Shown here: in pieces, positions 34,276-47,007 of the stretch
How positions within the stretch are numbered: the stretch's first letter is position 1
Layout: every line of letters begins with the position of its first letter
DNA from: Cryptomeria japonica
Taxonomy: Eukaryota; Streptophyta; Pinopsida; Cupressales; Cupressaceae
Direction: 5' to 3'
DNA: 58,000 bases
Assembly (NCBI RefSeq): GCF_030272615.1
Contig: NC_081412.1
Coordinates: 97,033,796-97,091,795 of the forward strand
Program-made: the position numbers and the translations under genes
Notes under the pieces: model-generated
Told to the model about the DNA's origin: nothing
Seen by the model: only the letters and a program-made list of their open reading frames with translations
Database searches by the model: none

Positions 34276-35520
34276 CACATAAACACCAATATTTTAATGT
34301 GGAAAACCCAAACTGGGAATAACCACAGTAAGAATCATACTCACAATATATATGAAATTGTTTCCAAAATTAGGCCAATGGCCAAGGTCCGATAATGACT
34401 TGTAGCCTAAGGTCCACAACCTTAGAGAAATATATAGTAATATTTTGCACACATGGAATATCACTTCTTTAGAGAAAGATACATTACATCTAATACAGTG
34501 GCATCAATAGGGTTAAACTATAGAAAATACATCTACCAAAATGTTGATAATAGTTCACAATTTAGTATGCATGAGAAATAGTCTTCATCACTGCACTATT
34601 GAATTTCCAAACTTTTATATCACTTTACATTTGCTTTTCATTACACACATAACTTATCCATCCATCTACACAATGATTATAACCTTTATATGTCATCTGT
34701 AACCTCAACAACATCAATTAGGTTGGCCTAATTAGATGTAACGAGTTCGTATATAACCATCAGCCTAAAAAAACCTCTAATGCACATGTGAAAGGTAAAT
34801 CGAATGTGTGAAGGGTCACACTATGTTGGTACACCTTCTAGATACTCCCAAAATATCTCCCACACAATTGCACGCTACCGCATGGACCAAAACACCAAGA
34901 GTTGGTCTCAAATGTTAATACAGTTAATGCATGCCAATCATAACTTTCCCAAGATTCAATGTAAACCATCAAATATACTTCAAATGATCAACATGACAAA
35001 ATATGATATCAAGGAACCTAAATCAACTATCCACATCACCCTACCACTGAAAGTAGAGGAATACAACACATTTCTCACACCACTACATTGTAACTACTCC
35101 AATCAAAACTCAAACATAAATAACTTTAATTATAGATTACTTGATCACCTGAAAACTGATATGTGAAGAAATTATACATCCATAAACACTAATTTGAAAC
35201 CACACAACTATTTGATACATATTTTCCACATACTAGACCAAATTGCATGACAAATTGTTCACTAGAATAGTCACACTTCTCAAAAACATATACTCAATGT
35301 GCACAAAACACCAACAAAATTATGAAAATATTATAAAACATCATCAATTGTCATCACAAAACACCTTTATATGCTCTTCATACAATCACACATCTTCTGC
35401 ACAAACTTACATCAACTACACAATACAAGACTAATTTCAAACCCAAAACAATTCATCCAGACCAACAAGTTTGACATCAATGACAACTTAAACTCATATT
35501 TACAACAAGGTGCACCTCTG
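34276..35520 (-). repeat. Relic of an E-family Copia LTR
   Basis: Matches the E LTR in order: a GGAAAACCC segment near its left end, TGACATCAATGACAAC near 35472 and CATATTTACAAC near 35495. Its leftmost 60 bp or so are absent at the C boundary. No polypurine tract or coding sequence adjoins, so it may be a solo or truncated LTR. Confidence 0.6.
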
Positions 35521-37008
35521 AGTCCTAATTAAATTACTATACATGATCTAAAGTTTTTGTTTATGTATCAGATAGTATAATCAGTTCAAGTTGCTAATTC
35601 ATACATGTACCTTCTTACCCTAGATTTTTCTTTCACTTTACATAGCGCATATTCAAGTCAATCAAAGGGAGTGGAACCCAATATATATTTAACCCTCTTC
35701 CTAATAGAATTGAGTTTGGATCTAGTGATTTCTTTCTTGTTTTAATGTAATCATTATGAAATAGGTTTAGTTCTTAGTTTGCATGCATAAACATGTGAAC
35801 CCTATTTCTCCATTACATAATCAAACCCAATTCCATCAATTAAATTGGAGAACAACCACTTAGGCCAAATTTTAGACCCTTAGAATAGATGGGAACTTTT
35901 ATTAATTATTCTCTTTTGTGATTTGATTGATTGGATATGATTAAAAATTGAAAATTAGGAAATAGGTCAATTGATGCAAAGTTGAGAATAATTAGCATAA
36001 ACAGATAGATAGAGAGATAACAATCAACTAAGACATACAAAATTAGAAATGAGATGTAGAGAGGAAGTTGTGTCTGAAATCAGGGCTCAAAATGGTTGGT
36101 CACTAGTGCTTAGTGCCATAGTTTTGGAGGACATTTAGTTGACATTGTGTAGGTGTTTTTTGTTGAATTTAACTAGGAATCCATGTCTCTATTTGCACTA
36201 TGCTCTTGTGCCTTCAAATTGATCTTGGAACCTATTTATGAGCTTGTAAATCTACAAAGAGAAAAATGGCATTGGGTTGTATAGGGGCTTGCCTAAGTCA
36301 AACCTCTAATAGGTGTTGACCTCCATTATAACAGTAATGAAAAGAGAGCTTACCCTAGGTAGGGCATAGGCTAAATCTAAAGGAAATGCTAAAATGAAAC
36401 AATTATAACTTTGATTGATTATGAAATGCTCTTTGGATATGTCCTCAAATTTTGATGCCATAATATGATATATCATCATAAAATCCATCATGAAAACATA
36501 ATTGAAGATAACTTTTATATCTTGATGCTCCTTATACTCAAATCTTTTCTTGAATAAAGAATAATTGTTCTTGCAATGAAATTGTTTGATTGTGGATTAT
36601 CAAAATGAATTAAAGGTGGTGTCTTATTTAGGGTTCTCAAGGTATTTTTTTTTATTTTGGCTGACTTCGAGTGATCATATCCCAATATCAAGACTACATC
36701 TACTAATATTCAGGCCAACATGTTACTCTCTCAAAAATTTGGCCAAAAAGCATCTATCACTATGGCTAGTTGCTAGCGACCTAACAAAATAGGCCCCAAT
36801 TTTTAGGGAAGTGAGACAATAGGGCCCTAATATTGGATTTGGAATTTATATTTGAATTGATGATATTTAAGTGTGGAATAAAGTGCTTAGAAATTTAAAA
36901 TATGATAGAAACCAAATAAGCCTGAAATGACATAGGATAAGGAACACTCAAGCAAGGGATGAAAAGAGGAGTGTGTAATTGTAAGGGGTTATAATTTACG
37001 CTACTACA
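35521..37008 (-). repeat. Possible degraded LTR
   Basis: The right end, read on the minus strand, starts TGTAGTAGCGTAAATTATAA, similar in layout to the A/C LTR start. A segment near 36265 resembles the pre-PBS part of the C LTR. The left boundary is not visible and no coding domain is seen. Confidence 0.3.
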
Positions 37009-38689
37009 CTTCCTCCTAATGCCTCAGCATGATATATCCTAAGTGGGTCATCTTATTCTTTTGTGACATAGTCCATTATCACATCCACCATCCATCCACT
37101 AATCCCTTCATCCAACAATCCTTATTTCTTGATTCCTCCATCCCTTCATCCATAACCCTTTCATCTCCCCATCCTTATCTCCCTCCATTCCTTCATCCAC
37201 TTATCCCTCTGTATCCCAATCCTCATCTCGTAATACTTCAATCTCAAAATCCTTATCATCATATTCTCCATCCTTCAATCCCTCCTACCATATCATTCCA
37301 TCACCCTATTAGTCATTTTTCATTGGTATCTAGCTTTAGGATACCCTAATTAAATCCAACATTGTCATCTATCCCATCAATCCCAATGCCCCTCACAATC
37401 CAATATTGCATGAAAATCCTATCCATCCCTTCCATCGATCAAAATTCTCCTCCCATTCAAACCTAAAATGCAAATCACCTTACACAAGCACATCATTGGT
37501 CTCATTTATATCCTTGATCATAATCAAGTCACCATCATTGAGATGTATCATTCTCAATCCTTGTGTTGTTTGGGGATATATTGTTCCCACATAAACAACA
37601 CTTCATCCACTACTAGTGCAATCTTTGTGTTATTATGTGATATATCATTCCCAGAATAACAACACCCCATCAAACACCCATCCATCTTGGTTTTTCATCT
37701 TGACTGAGACAACATCATATTTGTCTCTGAGTCATCATCCACAATCCCAATCCTTTGTATATCTTGTACATCTTGTAAATAGAGTCTTGTACATAGTGTT
37801 AGTCATGTGTCTCCAACTAAGATCATTTGTACATAGGTGCCCTTAGGTCCCATCCTTTTTGTTGGTCATCCTTGTGTCATCAAAACTATCTTCCTATTTA
37901 ACTAGTTCTTCAATAATTATCTTTTGGTATCCTCGAGGTTTTAGATGTCATTTTTCTTTTTTCATGGGATCCTTATTTTACATCAATCATCAGCCTTCGC
38001 AAGATGTATCCTTCCTTGTATTAGACCACACCAACCCACCCATCATCCTCCCTATGGAAAAAGGTACTTGAGATTCTTGTTATTTCTTTGCTGATTTTGG
38101 ATCTTTGTTTATCTTTATCTTAAGCTTCCTACATTTACTTCCTTATTGTCATCACGATCCTTTATATCATGGTGTGATGTAAATGGTGAAACTAGGGGCA
38201 CAATCTTGATTTTTTGTTCATTTGTTTCTTTTTCATGTGTCCCATGTTATTGCCACATAATGTCCACATGATTTTATGTTATAGGTCAGGACATATCTTC
38301 TACTCATGGTTATCTATCATTGTCCCCACCAAATTTCCTTACAACTTTATAAGATGTTAGACTAATTGTTTTGTTTCTTGTATCACTCCAGTGCATTTAG
38401 TATCACATCATCTTGGTTCCTCATACCATAGTGCATGGTCTCTTATGCTAAATAAAAACAAGTTCTCACTACATGGTAGTTATCCTACGATACTCAGTCT
38501 GCCTCAATCCAGTTATGCTACATGTATCTAATATAGCCATCCTATCTTTCCATCCACATTCTTGATTCTTCTATCCCCCATCTTTTTCTTGATCCCCCAT
38601 CCATCTTTCTTCTTCCATGTCTCTATCTTCCATTTTATTTTTTTCTTTCATCTCATCCATCCCATCATTGAATTATCATTGCATTATCA

Positions 38690-38990
38690 TCTCATATTAC
38701 CTTGCATAATATAGACTAGTTAGTCTATCCATTATAATTTCCATTAATTTCATTATTATATAGATTTATCTTACATGGAATAGACTTGTAAGTCTATCCA
38801 TTATCATCTTTATCCATTTATTGTATCATAATATATGCTTGTTATTCTATTCATTATCATTTTCATCCATTTCATTATCGTTTATCCTCATCTTGCATAA
38901 TATCTATAGACTTGTTAGTCTATCCATTACCATCTACATCCATTTTACATAATATAGACCTGTTAGTTTATCTATTATCATTTTCATCCT
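38690..38990. repeat. Degenerate tandem repeat, about 60-75 bp units
   Basis: Four to five units share GACTxGTTAGTCTATCCATTA followed by TCATTTTCATCCATTT-like sequence; copies are at about 38713, 38783, 38840, 38910 and 38957. Unit length varies because of indels. Confidence 0.7.
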
Positions 38991-39086
38991 TTCACCCCTA
39001 TTATGCATCAAAATCATCATCTTAGGCTACTACATCCAAAACACCTCTATCATAATCATCCATACCTAGTGCATGCATCATCTTGT

Positions 39087-39140
39087 CCACTTTGAGAGGA
39101 CACCCATGTTCTCTTGAACCTGCATGTCCTCTCAAGTGGG
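39087..39140. repeat. Inverted repeat (hairpin)
   Basis: Left arm CCACTTTGAGAGGACA and right arm TGTCCTCTCAAGTGG differ by one base insertion; the loop is about 22 nt. It lies about 155 bp before the first M LTR. Confidence 0.7.
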
Positions 39141-39199
39141 CATCCTCATCCTCATCTCCTAACATCTTTCCTCTTGGTCACTCTTTTTAATGACTAGAG

Positions 39200-39296
39200 C
39201 ATCTTCTCCAATCTAACCATGTTCTTCCAAGGTCTATGTCTTGATCTTCATTTAAATGATGCTACTTCATAACACCATCTTGAAATAGGGGCAAAA
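39200..39296 (+). other. M internal tail and polypurine tract before LTR 1
   Basis: Aligns with 42437-42526: AACCATGTT, CCAAGGT, CACCATCTT, then AATAGGGGCAAAATA directly before the LTR. It shows that an M copy once lay to the left. Confidence 0.75.
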
Positions 39297-41267
39297 TATA
39301 GATGCCCAAAATTGACCACTTGAATTTTGTCAATTTAACCCTATTTCATCTCATTCACCATCATTTATATTAATTAAATAATATAAGGGATGGGATTTGT
39401 TACCCTCAAAGTGATGAACTTCGAGGAACAAACCGACCTTCGCTCTACCTTGCTTAAATTGTAGCTAAAGGTGAGCCAAGGGATACAAACTATACAACTA
39501 AGCAAACAAACCACAAACAAGACCTTTGGATGACTCTGTTAATCCTTTGTCTTTGGGATGAATGCGTGGAACTGGGACACTACCCTGACACGCTAACGTC
39601 CCATACAGACAGGGTACAGAGAACTACAATAGACACAAACATGACAGTACAATCAAAATAACAATATTACAATAGATAAAATAACAAGTACATAGTGAAA
39701 ACCACTAAAGGAAAACAAGAGAGGATTTAGGAAACTTACAATCAGTCCACAATAGAAGTGTTCACCAAGGTGACTTCTCACCCACGATCACAAACCTACA
39801 CACAAGCAATGAGAAAAAATGTTGGGGGTTGAGTTTAGAGGTCTGCCTCAGTCAGACCCCTATTTCGGTGTTTCCATCTCCACGGACAAGCCAGATAGTA
39901 GCAATGATTGAAAGGCAAATGATAAAGATAGAAGACAAATAGATGGACAAGATAGCAAGTATGCTAAATAGAAAATAATGGATACAATGCTATGAAATGT
40001 GAATGAGAAAGTGAAGAAAGCTTCCCTTCAAGAAAAAAGAAGTTGGCACTTGAAAAAGTAAAGTCAAGCACACCAAAACCTCTTGAAGCTATAACAATGG
40101 TGGATAACAAGCACTTGAAGAACCTGTGAGAGATGTAGAAGATATGCCTAGAGCTTCAAAAATTTGCCAAAATGATCAATAAGTCCTTGTCAAATCCCAA
40201 ATTGCATGAGATATAGTATTCAAAGAGGAATCTTAGTGTCGATGGTCATAGACATAGGCATTAAAAACTCTTCCAAGTGTAGGCATGACACTCAAACAAC
40301 CACCTACGGACTGACATATTCGTGGGACACTAGCGCAGCACACAGACATCTCCATGGTGGGTCCATTGGTCAAATAGTCAACATGTTCAATAAGAAGCCA
40401 AATTCTAAGCTAGGAACGCAATCAATGTGGACAAAAGAATAAATAGGTGACAAATGATTCCAATCAGCTTGAAGTGAAGGCCCTTATGTGACGTGGAATT
40501 GCATGGGATGCAATTTACAACGTGACAAATAATATCCTACTATTTAATTAATATCTCCCCATTTTCTTCTATCTTTCCTAAGTCCTAGCTTAAGGTAATT
40601 GATTAACTTTAATTGTTTACTTTCATATTTCATCCCCTTCTTCCAAATCAATTAAATAAATAAATCCAATATATTTAATTACCCTCCTCACATTCCAAAA
40701 CCTCCATCGCTTTTTATTACCCCCTAATCCACTCCCTAATCAAGTGCACAGAATTAATCCTTGATTAAGTGTGGTCAAATCCTCCCATTGCATCAAGAAT
40801 AGGAGCTCCTTACACAAGCACATGGGATTTTCCCCTTAAGTACCTTGAAGGAATTTTAATTCCTTTATTCCTCTCCTCCATCATTTGTCATAGATATTCA
40901 TCCTCCAATCTCAACCATCCATTCAATCTCATCCCAAATCCTAGATATCATACACTTATTTTTTTTTATCCCTTTCTCATCCATTTTCCATTTAAGCATT
41001 GTTTTGTTGGATTTTTCAAGTGAGCACACATCCAATCAATTGTAATGGAAAAATCTACTAAACAAGGGGTTTGACATAGTTTAATTTTATTAAATTATAT
41101 GCAATTTTGAACTCTTTATAGCCTAATCTTGATTGTTGACTTATTCTATGTTTTTGATAATTTTTATTATAATTTAAATCATTTTAGGACTCACATAAAA
41201 TAGCACACAAATCCTTGTGAGCTAAAAAATGGGACAACCTAATAAGGTTATCTTGGTTTTATCTGTA
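39297..41267 (+). repeat. M LTR 1 (820 bp without its insert)
   Basis: Starts TATAGATGCCCAAAATTG (TGTAGACACCC in LTR 2) and ends ATCTGTA (ATCTGCA in LTR 2), five bases before the PBS. It is interrupted by insertion L with a 9-bp direct repeat. Confidence 0.88.
39385..40526. mobile_element. Insertion L, 1142 bp, flanked by 9-bp direct repeats
   Basis: AAATAATAT occurs at 39376-39384 and again at 40527-40535; the intact sequence in LTR 2 has it once. The insert has no open domain. Its ends (AAGGGATGGG and AACGTGAC) are not evident inverted repeats. It holds a GTTGGGGGTTGAG...GTCAGACCCC segment that resembles the end region of the C LTR, so a degraded LTR is an alternative to a DNA transposon. 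Confidence 0.75.
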
Positions 41268-41272
41268 TTAAG

Positions 41273-41284
41273 TGGTATCAGAGC
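41273..41284 (+). other. Primer-binding site of M copy 1
   Basis: TGGTATCAGAGC, the well-known complement of the 3' end of plant initiator Met tRNA. Confidence 0.9.
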
Positions 41285-41329
41285 TTGGTTTGTGTTAACA
41301 AGTTGACAATCCTACAAAATTGATCTAGC

Positions 41330-42430
41330 GAGATGTCGAATTGGGGAGGGGGAATGGATACCAATAGGAGAAACCAAGAGTCGAAATGGGGGAAGATTTG
41401 GGATGGGGAGGTGGGTGAAGCAAATGTTGAAGAAAACCCTCAAAGGTAGTGTTGTGGGTGAGTTAAGAGAAAGAAAACCTGCAATAATAGAGGTTATTCA
41501 ACATGGCATACAGAAGGCATGGCCATAGAGGTAGGGGAACCAAGGATATTCATCTTGAAATTGTAGAAGCATTAAGAGGTATCATAACTTGATTGGATGC
41601 AATGGAGATGGCATAGAGAAGAGGAGTTCACATGGAGGATATACGTGATGAAAAAGAAGAACAAATTGTTGAAGGGAGTGATGAAGTGAATCAAGTAGGG
41701 CTTGATCAAAGGTAAAGAGATATTTATTAGAGCCATAACAAGAATTAAATTCTAAACCCTAATTTGATCCCCCAAATTATAAAGAAGATTAAATGTATAG
41801 GAAATACTAGATTGGATCTCCAAAATGGAGAAATATTTTGAGTATGATAATACTAATGAATGTTAGAACATGAAATACACATGTACCAAATTGAAGGGTC
41901 ATGCTTCCCTATGGTGGGATCACTTGCAAATGCATAGGTAATGAAGAGGAAAGGATAAAAAAAAACTTGGGATCTAATGGTGATGGATATAAAAGTAAAA
42001 TTTATGTTGGTAAATTATCACATAAATTTATTTAGAAAACTTTAGAATTTGAAGCAAAGGGAGACTAGTGTTGAGGAATATACTAGTGAATCCTATTTAT
42101 TAAGTATAATAGTTGGTCCTGTAGAAGATTCAATTCTAAACAAGTTTCAAGGCATTTTAATGGTTTGCACATATATATTCAAGATGAAATGAGATTGATC
42201 AATGTGTATAGTGTAGAGGAAGCATACCAATATACCTTAAAGGCAAAAGAGAAATTGAATAGAAAGCAACAAAACAACACCTAAGGTAGAGGCATATTTT
42301 TCGTGTGGAAAATAAAATTCTAAAAATGGTAGAGGTTACCAAAATGAGCAATAGGAAGCAAGCACATCTCATGCAGGTACACTAGAAGGCAAAGGAAGAG
42401 GAGACTTCTCCAGAGGAGGAGATTATTTGA
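41330..42430 (+). pseudogene. M copy 1 gag relic, deleted after nucleocapsid
   Basis: Mixed-frame capsid similarity: MEKYFEYDNTNE, then TKLKGHASLWWDHLQ at about 41885, NYHINLFR, NLKQRETSVEEYTSE and EEAYQYTLKAKEKLNRKQQ. These are the capsid blocks of plant Ty3/Gypsy elements with this PBS. Protease, RT and integrase are missing: near 42430 the sequence passes directly into the 3' tail. Confidence 0.8.
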
Positions 42431-42436
42431 TCTTCC

Positions 42437-42526
42437 CTAATTTAACCATGTTATTTCCAAGGTACGTGTCTTAATTTTCTTTTAAATAATGCCACTTCAT
42501 AGCACCATCTTTAAAGAGGGGAAATA
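42437..42526 (+). other. M copy 1 3' tail and polypurine tract
   Basis: Non-coding tail ending AAAGAGGGGAAATA directly before LTR 2; parallel to 39200-39296. Confidence 0.8.
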
Positions 42527-42861
42527 TGTAGACACCCAAGATTGACCACCTAATTTTTGTCAATTTATGCCTATTTCATCTAATTCACCATCATTTATAT
42601 TAATTAAATAATATCTTGCTATTTAATTAATATCTCCCCATTTTCTTCTATTTTTCCTAAGTCCCGACCTAATGCAAATAATTCTCTTTATTTTTTTACG
42701 TCCATCTTTAGTCCCCTCCTTCAAAATAAATAAAATAAATAAATCCTATTTATTTAATTACCCTCATCACATATCACATCCTCCACTTTTCATTACACCC
42801 TAATCCACTCTCTATGCAGATGCACACACTTAATCATTGATTAACTGTGGTCAAATCCTCG
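42527..42861 (+). repeat. M LTR 2, left part
   Basis: Begins TGTAGACACCCAAGATTG and follows LTR 1 to the GTCAAATCCTC segment, where sequence B takes over. The rest resumes at 52600. The two parts sum to 823 bp against 820 bp for LTR 1. Confidence 0.88.
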
Positions 42862-44188
42862 TGTTGTGACAAAATTTTGCACCCTTGTTGAACATTAATA
42901 CCCAGCAACCTTGTGAAACATGGGAACAACCTCTCAAGTGTGGAACTTGACAAGTGAGGTCGAGTCTCTGAAGAAGGTCGTCTTCCTTTCTAATCAGGGT
43001 GCATTTTTTAACCAACCCAACACCTATAAAACTTACTCCTAAACCTATTCTAACCACTTCCAGAGAAAAAGGGAGAAAAAATGTTGAAAAATGAAAGAGG
43101 TGATGCACCAAGATCAAAATTGGTCTTCCCCTACCTATGATTGCACAAAGCATCAATATAAGCTACCCAAAACATACACAAATCTCTAACTTGATCAATC
43201 TCCTAAAGATTCATATGAAGGTTACAATTAATAAGGTGTCAAAAGGAAAGAGTATTCAAAATGAAACACCTATGAGCTAAATTAACATAATCAAACAATC
43301 TTAAAAAAAGGAAAAGCATTCAGATATAGAGGCAGATCAATCTTCCACAAGATATCTGCAAAAAGATAAGGTAAAGTAAGTAGCTTTATTAATGCAAGGA
43401 AAGGAATAACAAATACATAAAAAACATGAATTCTATATGAGAATCAAAGGGAGAAGAACCCTAAAAATATGTTATAAATTTTTCTTTATAGCTCAGGCAT
43501 AACTTCGATTAAACATTGGACTCAGAAACCCTAATCGACTAGGGTTAGGTTACAACAAGAATAGAAGATATAGATCAGACGGAAGATTTGATTAATGTGT
43601 GTTGGGGAAAATACTTAGGGCATGAAAATAATTGTTTCAGTCAAGGACAACATGAAACCACTAAAATTTGGGTGGTTCTACACCTAGGTGGCATCAAAAT
43701 ACGCTCTGTCAGACCAGAATGTAAACTATGAGCAATAAATGGGCATGGGCAGCTTCAAGAAACATTTCCAAAGCCACGAATGAGTAATGGACAGCATCCT
43801 ACATTGTCTAAAAGTGGTTGGAATGCAATTGGATTAGATTTTACCTATTGATGACATCAGAAAAGAGTTTTGACCATCAAGTCAACAACTACCTCGGGTA
43901 CCTATTTGAAATCAAACATTCAAATGAACTTTAAATGTAAACCCTTGGATCGTACTGTCTTACAAAAATGGATGGTCGAGATGCATCAAATAAGGGCCCC
44001 ACCATTTTCCTTTAGTCACCTTCATAGTTGGAAATCCTCTTGAAAACTCGTTGAGACAAGAAAAAGCATGTCAATGAGTTTCGAGTAACCCCTCACTAGT
44101 TAGTTGATCAACCTTCCCGGACACTCACTAAAGCAAAGAAAAGACTTGATCAAGATGCAAGTGTACCAACCCTTGTGCTTTAAAAAAG

Positions 44189-44318
44189 AACTCAAGACTC
44201 GGTGAGGTAAGAAACGGTTCGTTGAGTACCCAAGTAACAAACCGTTGATACTTCACGTGAAGGAAGACAACTCAGAGCTCAGTGAAACACTTCAAAATAC
44301 TTCACCGAGTCTTGAGTT
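44189..44318. repeat. 17-bp perfect inverted repeat in B
   Basis: AACTCAAGACTCGGTGA at 44189-44205 and its exact reverse complement at 44302-44318, with a 96-nt loop. Confidence 0.85.
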
Positions 44319-44629
44319 TTCCCTGTGAGAAAGGCTCAACCCAATGGAAGCTCAAAATCTTGCTAAGATAGAAAAATAGACTCCAATGATTTCTAAGAAA
44401 TGATAAAGCATAGGTCAACTTAAAATGGCCTTTGAACACGTGCACATAAGTTATGTCCCTAGGACATCGTAGGGATGGGGCTAGTTTTGGGATGTCTTAG
44501 AGGGCTCCAACCTATGGTATTTAAGTGAAATGACTGACAAAGCAAGTCAATAGAAGAAAAGAACATTAGACCAAAATGATTAAGGCAAGATGCCTCAAGG
44601 GTTAGGGTTTAAAAGAGGCAAAAATGTAG

Positions 44630-44634
44630 GAGGG
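44630..44634. other. Target-site duplication of A (left copy)
   Basis: GAGGG, repeated at 52528-52532. A five-base duplication is standard for LTR-retrotransposon integration and fixes both ends of A. Confidence 0.9.
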
Positions 44635-45886
44635 TGTAATGTCATAAAATTGTGACCCTAGCAATTTTTGACTACATTAGGGTCCTCACGCATGCGAATT
44701 TGAATACTCTAGCCTAATCAGAGACCAAAGATTGCTCAACTTGCGGAAACAATTTCTTCCTTGGCTCTTGCATCACCCCGTCCGCACTCTTCCCTAGAGA
44801 AAGGGGTAGGATAGGGGCGTGGCACCACTGTCCCCCCTTGGGCAGGGGTATGGCACTCGTGTCCTCCTAGGATAGGGGTGTGGCACCCCTGTCCCTGCCC
44901 TATTTTGGGGCAAGGCCCTTCCTAGGGTTGCATTGTTGGTTGTGCCTCGGGCGGGAAAACTCCCCCAATGTCGGACCATGATGAAATTCAAATCTACTAA
45001 CATGTATTTAAGGGGCATTCATCCTCTCATTTGCATAAGTTAAAGTTGGATAAGTTTAAGTTGGAGAGATTCAAGTGTGCACAAGCGATCAAGCATTCAA
45101 GAGCATTCAATCATTCTTTTCCAGCATTGACCATTCTCAAGTCTCCCTTCAAGGCTAGGTGTTGCATTCAAGTCAAGGATTCAACCTTTGAAGAGGAGAT
45201 TAATTTCAACATTCAATTCCACACAACTATTTCTATCAACATTGCTATCACAACCTCCCTTGAGGTGATTTACAATTCAGTCTTTCATTTACATCTACTT
45301 GCAAGTACTTTCTTTCATTACTTGGTTAATTCCAAAACTAGGGTTTGACCTAAAGGCAAACCCCCAATCCCAACCCATTTTCCTCTCTTTTTTGTGTGTA
45401 GGTTGTAGGTGTGCAGCTGTACTTTCGGATTCAGGCTTCATTTATAGAGGCAGAAAAACCCTTTTCGTTTCACAGATTTTTCGAAGGATCGTATACATTC
45501 CTGTCACTGTCCAGACAAATTTTCCTCAAATTCATAGGGTGACTTTGTCTCGACATTTTAGTGTCAGATCCAGGTGCACAACTTCATCCTAAATTCCAAT
45601 CTCAAGTTATAATCAATTCTTTGTCACTTTTGCACTACATAATTCAATCAATTTCCTTTCCAAATCAAACAAGGAAGAGGGGATCAACTTAGCATTCCCA
45701 ATTCATTCAGAATTCAATCTTCCATCTTCATATGGAGAGATTGAATCTAGTTAATTATCCTCTCCTCTTTCTAATGTAACATGGTAAAAAGTGCGTGAAT
45801 GGTAATTGATAGTGAAACTCTCATCTCTTTGAGGGAAAGGGTAGTTTCTTTCTTGATCTATCATTCACCATTTTCCCACCATTATA
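44635..45886 (+). repeat. 5' LTR of A (1252 bp)
   Basis: Starts TGTAATGTCATAAAATTG; ends CATTATA (CATTACA in the 3' LTR) directly before the PBS. A TATTTAAGG at 45005 is a candidate core promoter. A C-rich block at 44770-44930 repeats words like GGGGTRKGGCAC three times. Confidence 0.9.
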
Positions 45887-45904
45887 TTTTGGTGAACCCA
45901 ACGT
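45887..45904 (+). other. Primer-binding site of A
   Basis: TTTTGGTGAACCCAACGT next to the LTR. Confidence 0.8.
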
Positions 45905-47007
45905 GAAGAATGCTTTCCTTTGAACAAAATTGTATATTTTTCATTTACAAGTTTTAAATTTCTACAAACTTAGTGGTTAAATCATTAAAACCCCTAGTTT
46001 ATAATTAAAATTGAACTTGTAATTTGTAAAAATTGCTTGTGGTTATCTTAGATCTGAAAATTGTTTTGTTTGTCAAATTCAATTTCCTCTTTGTCTTGTT
46101 CAATTTGCAACTAAATTTTAAAAAATTAAGAGGTTACTTGTTAAAACCCTAATTTTTAAAAAATATTCTTGAACTTGTGCAAAAATTGGATTTCAATTTC
46201 ATTTTTGGATTTCTAATTGTTCTTAGATTTGTCTTCAATTCTACGATTCAAATTTTCAATTTCCCCCCTTTTTCCCAAAATACAAATTTCAAAATTAAGT
46301 GCTTAGGTCATCAAACCCTAATTTTTAAAATTAATTGGATTTTGTATGAATTTCAAATCAATTTCATTTACATTCAGATTTATAAACATTTTCCAAGGTG
46401 TCCCTATCCATTAGGTTTGACCTTTTTCAAAATTGCAATTCAATTCCTCTTTTTCTTCAAAACCCTAATAGGGTCCTATTTTCTCATTTGTGTCTTCATT
46501 TCGCCCATCTAGAGATCGTAAAATTTGCTAATTTTTTGGGGTTAGCTTTACAATCATTGTAATATCCATCCCTGAAATTTTCGAAAAAAGTTGGTCGGAC
46601 CATATGCGTTCCCGCCACGGTCCTCGGCTTTTTTCCTGAAATTTCGGGAAACTGTTATGACTGTATTTAATAGTCTAAATCTAGAAGATTGGCTGATTTT
46701 ATCAATTTTTGATCCCTCTAGAATCAGAAATACCTTCAAAATTCAACATTTCAAATTTCAAGATTTTTTTTAAAATTAAGAGGTTAATTATAGTTTGCCC
46801 TGATTTTAAAAATTATGATTTTAAAATTAAGTGGTATTCCCTTGGCCCTAATTTCAAAATTCTAATTTCCTTTCATTTTTGGAAATTGTGTCATCCTCTT
46901 CCCCCAACAAATTTCAAATTGTGTAACCATTATTTTCTTGAATTTTGCATTACTCAATTTTGTAAGCTTTGTTCTACAATTCAAAATTTCAATTTTCCCT
47001 CTAGTGC
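45905..47007 (+). other. Leader of A
   Basis: 1.1 kb AT-rich leader, alignable with that of C. AAACCCTAA occurs at 46144, 46313 and 46460, spaced about 150-170 bp. No coding domain. Confidence 0.75.

Larger units (their letters stand above)
37009..39199. other. Low-complexity pyrimidine-rich DNA
   Basis: 37050-38650 is dominated by CATCC/TCCATC-type words; open frames here translate to His/Pro/Ser-rich low-complexity sequence and are not credible genes. A tandem repeat (38690-38990) and a hairpin (39087-39140) are listed separately. The right end leads into the M tail. Confidence 0.5.
42862..44634. repeat. Probable solo LTR B, left part
   Basis: Starts TGTTGTGACAAAATTTTG inside M LTR 2; its other end, ...TGTCAACA, is at 52599 on the far side of A, giving TGTTG/CAACA ends and about 1.84 kb in total. 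A TATTTAAG lies near 44518. No coding sequence is seen. The flanking bases (CCTCG and CTTCC) do not make a clear target duplication. Confidence 0.6.

Noticed and set aside
37029-37349. 106-codon plus-strand open frame
   Set aside because: The translation is His/Pro/Ser low complexity from CATCC-type repeats, with no domain and no context.
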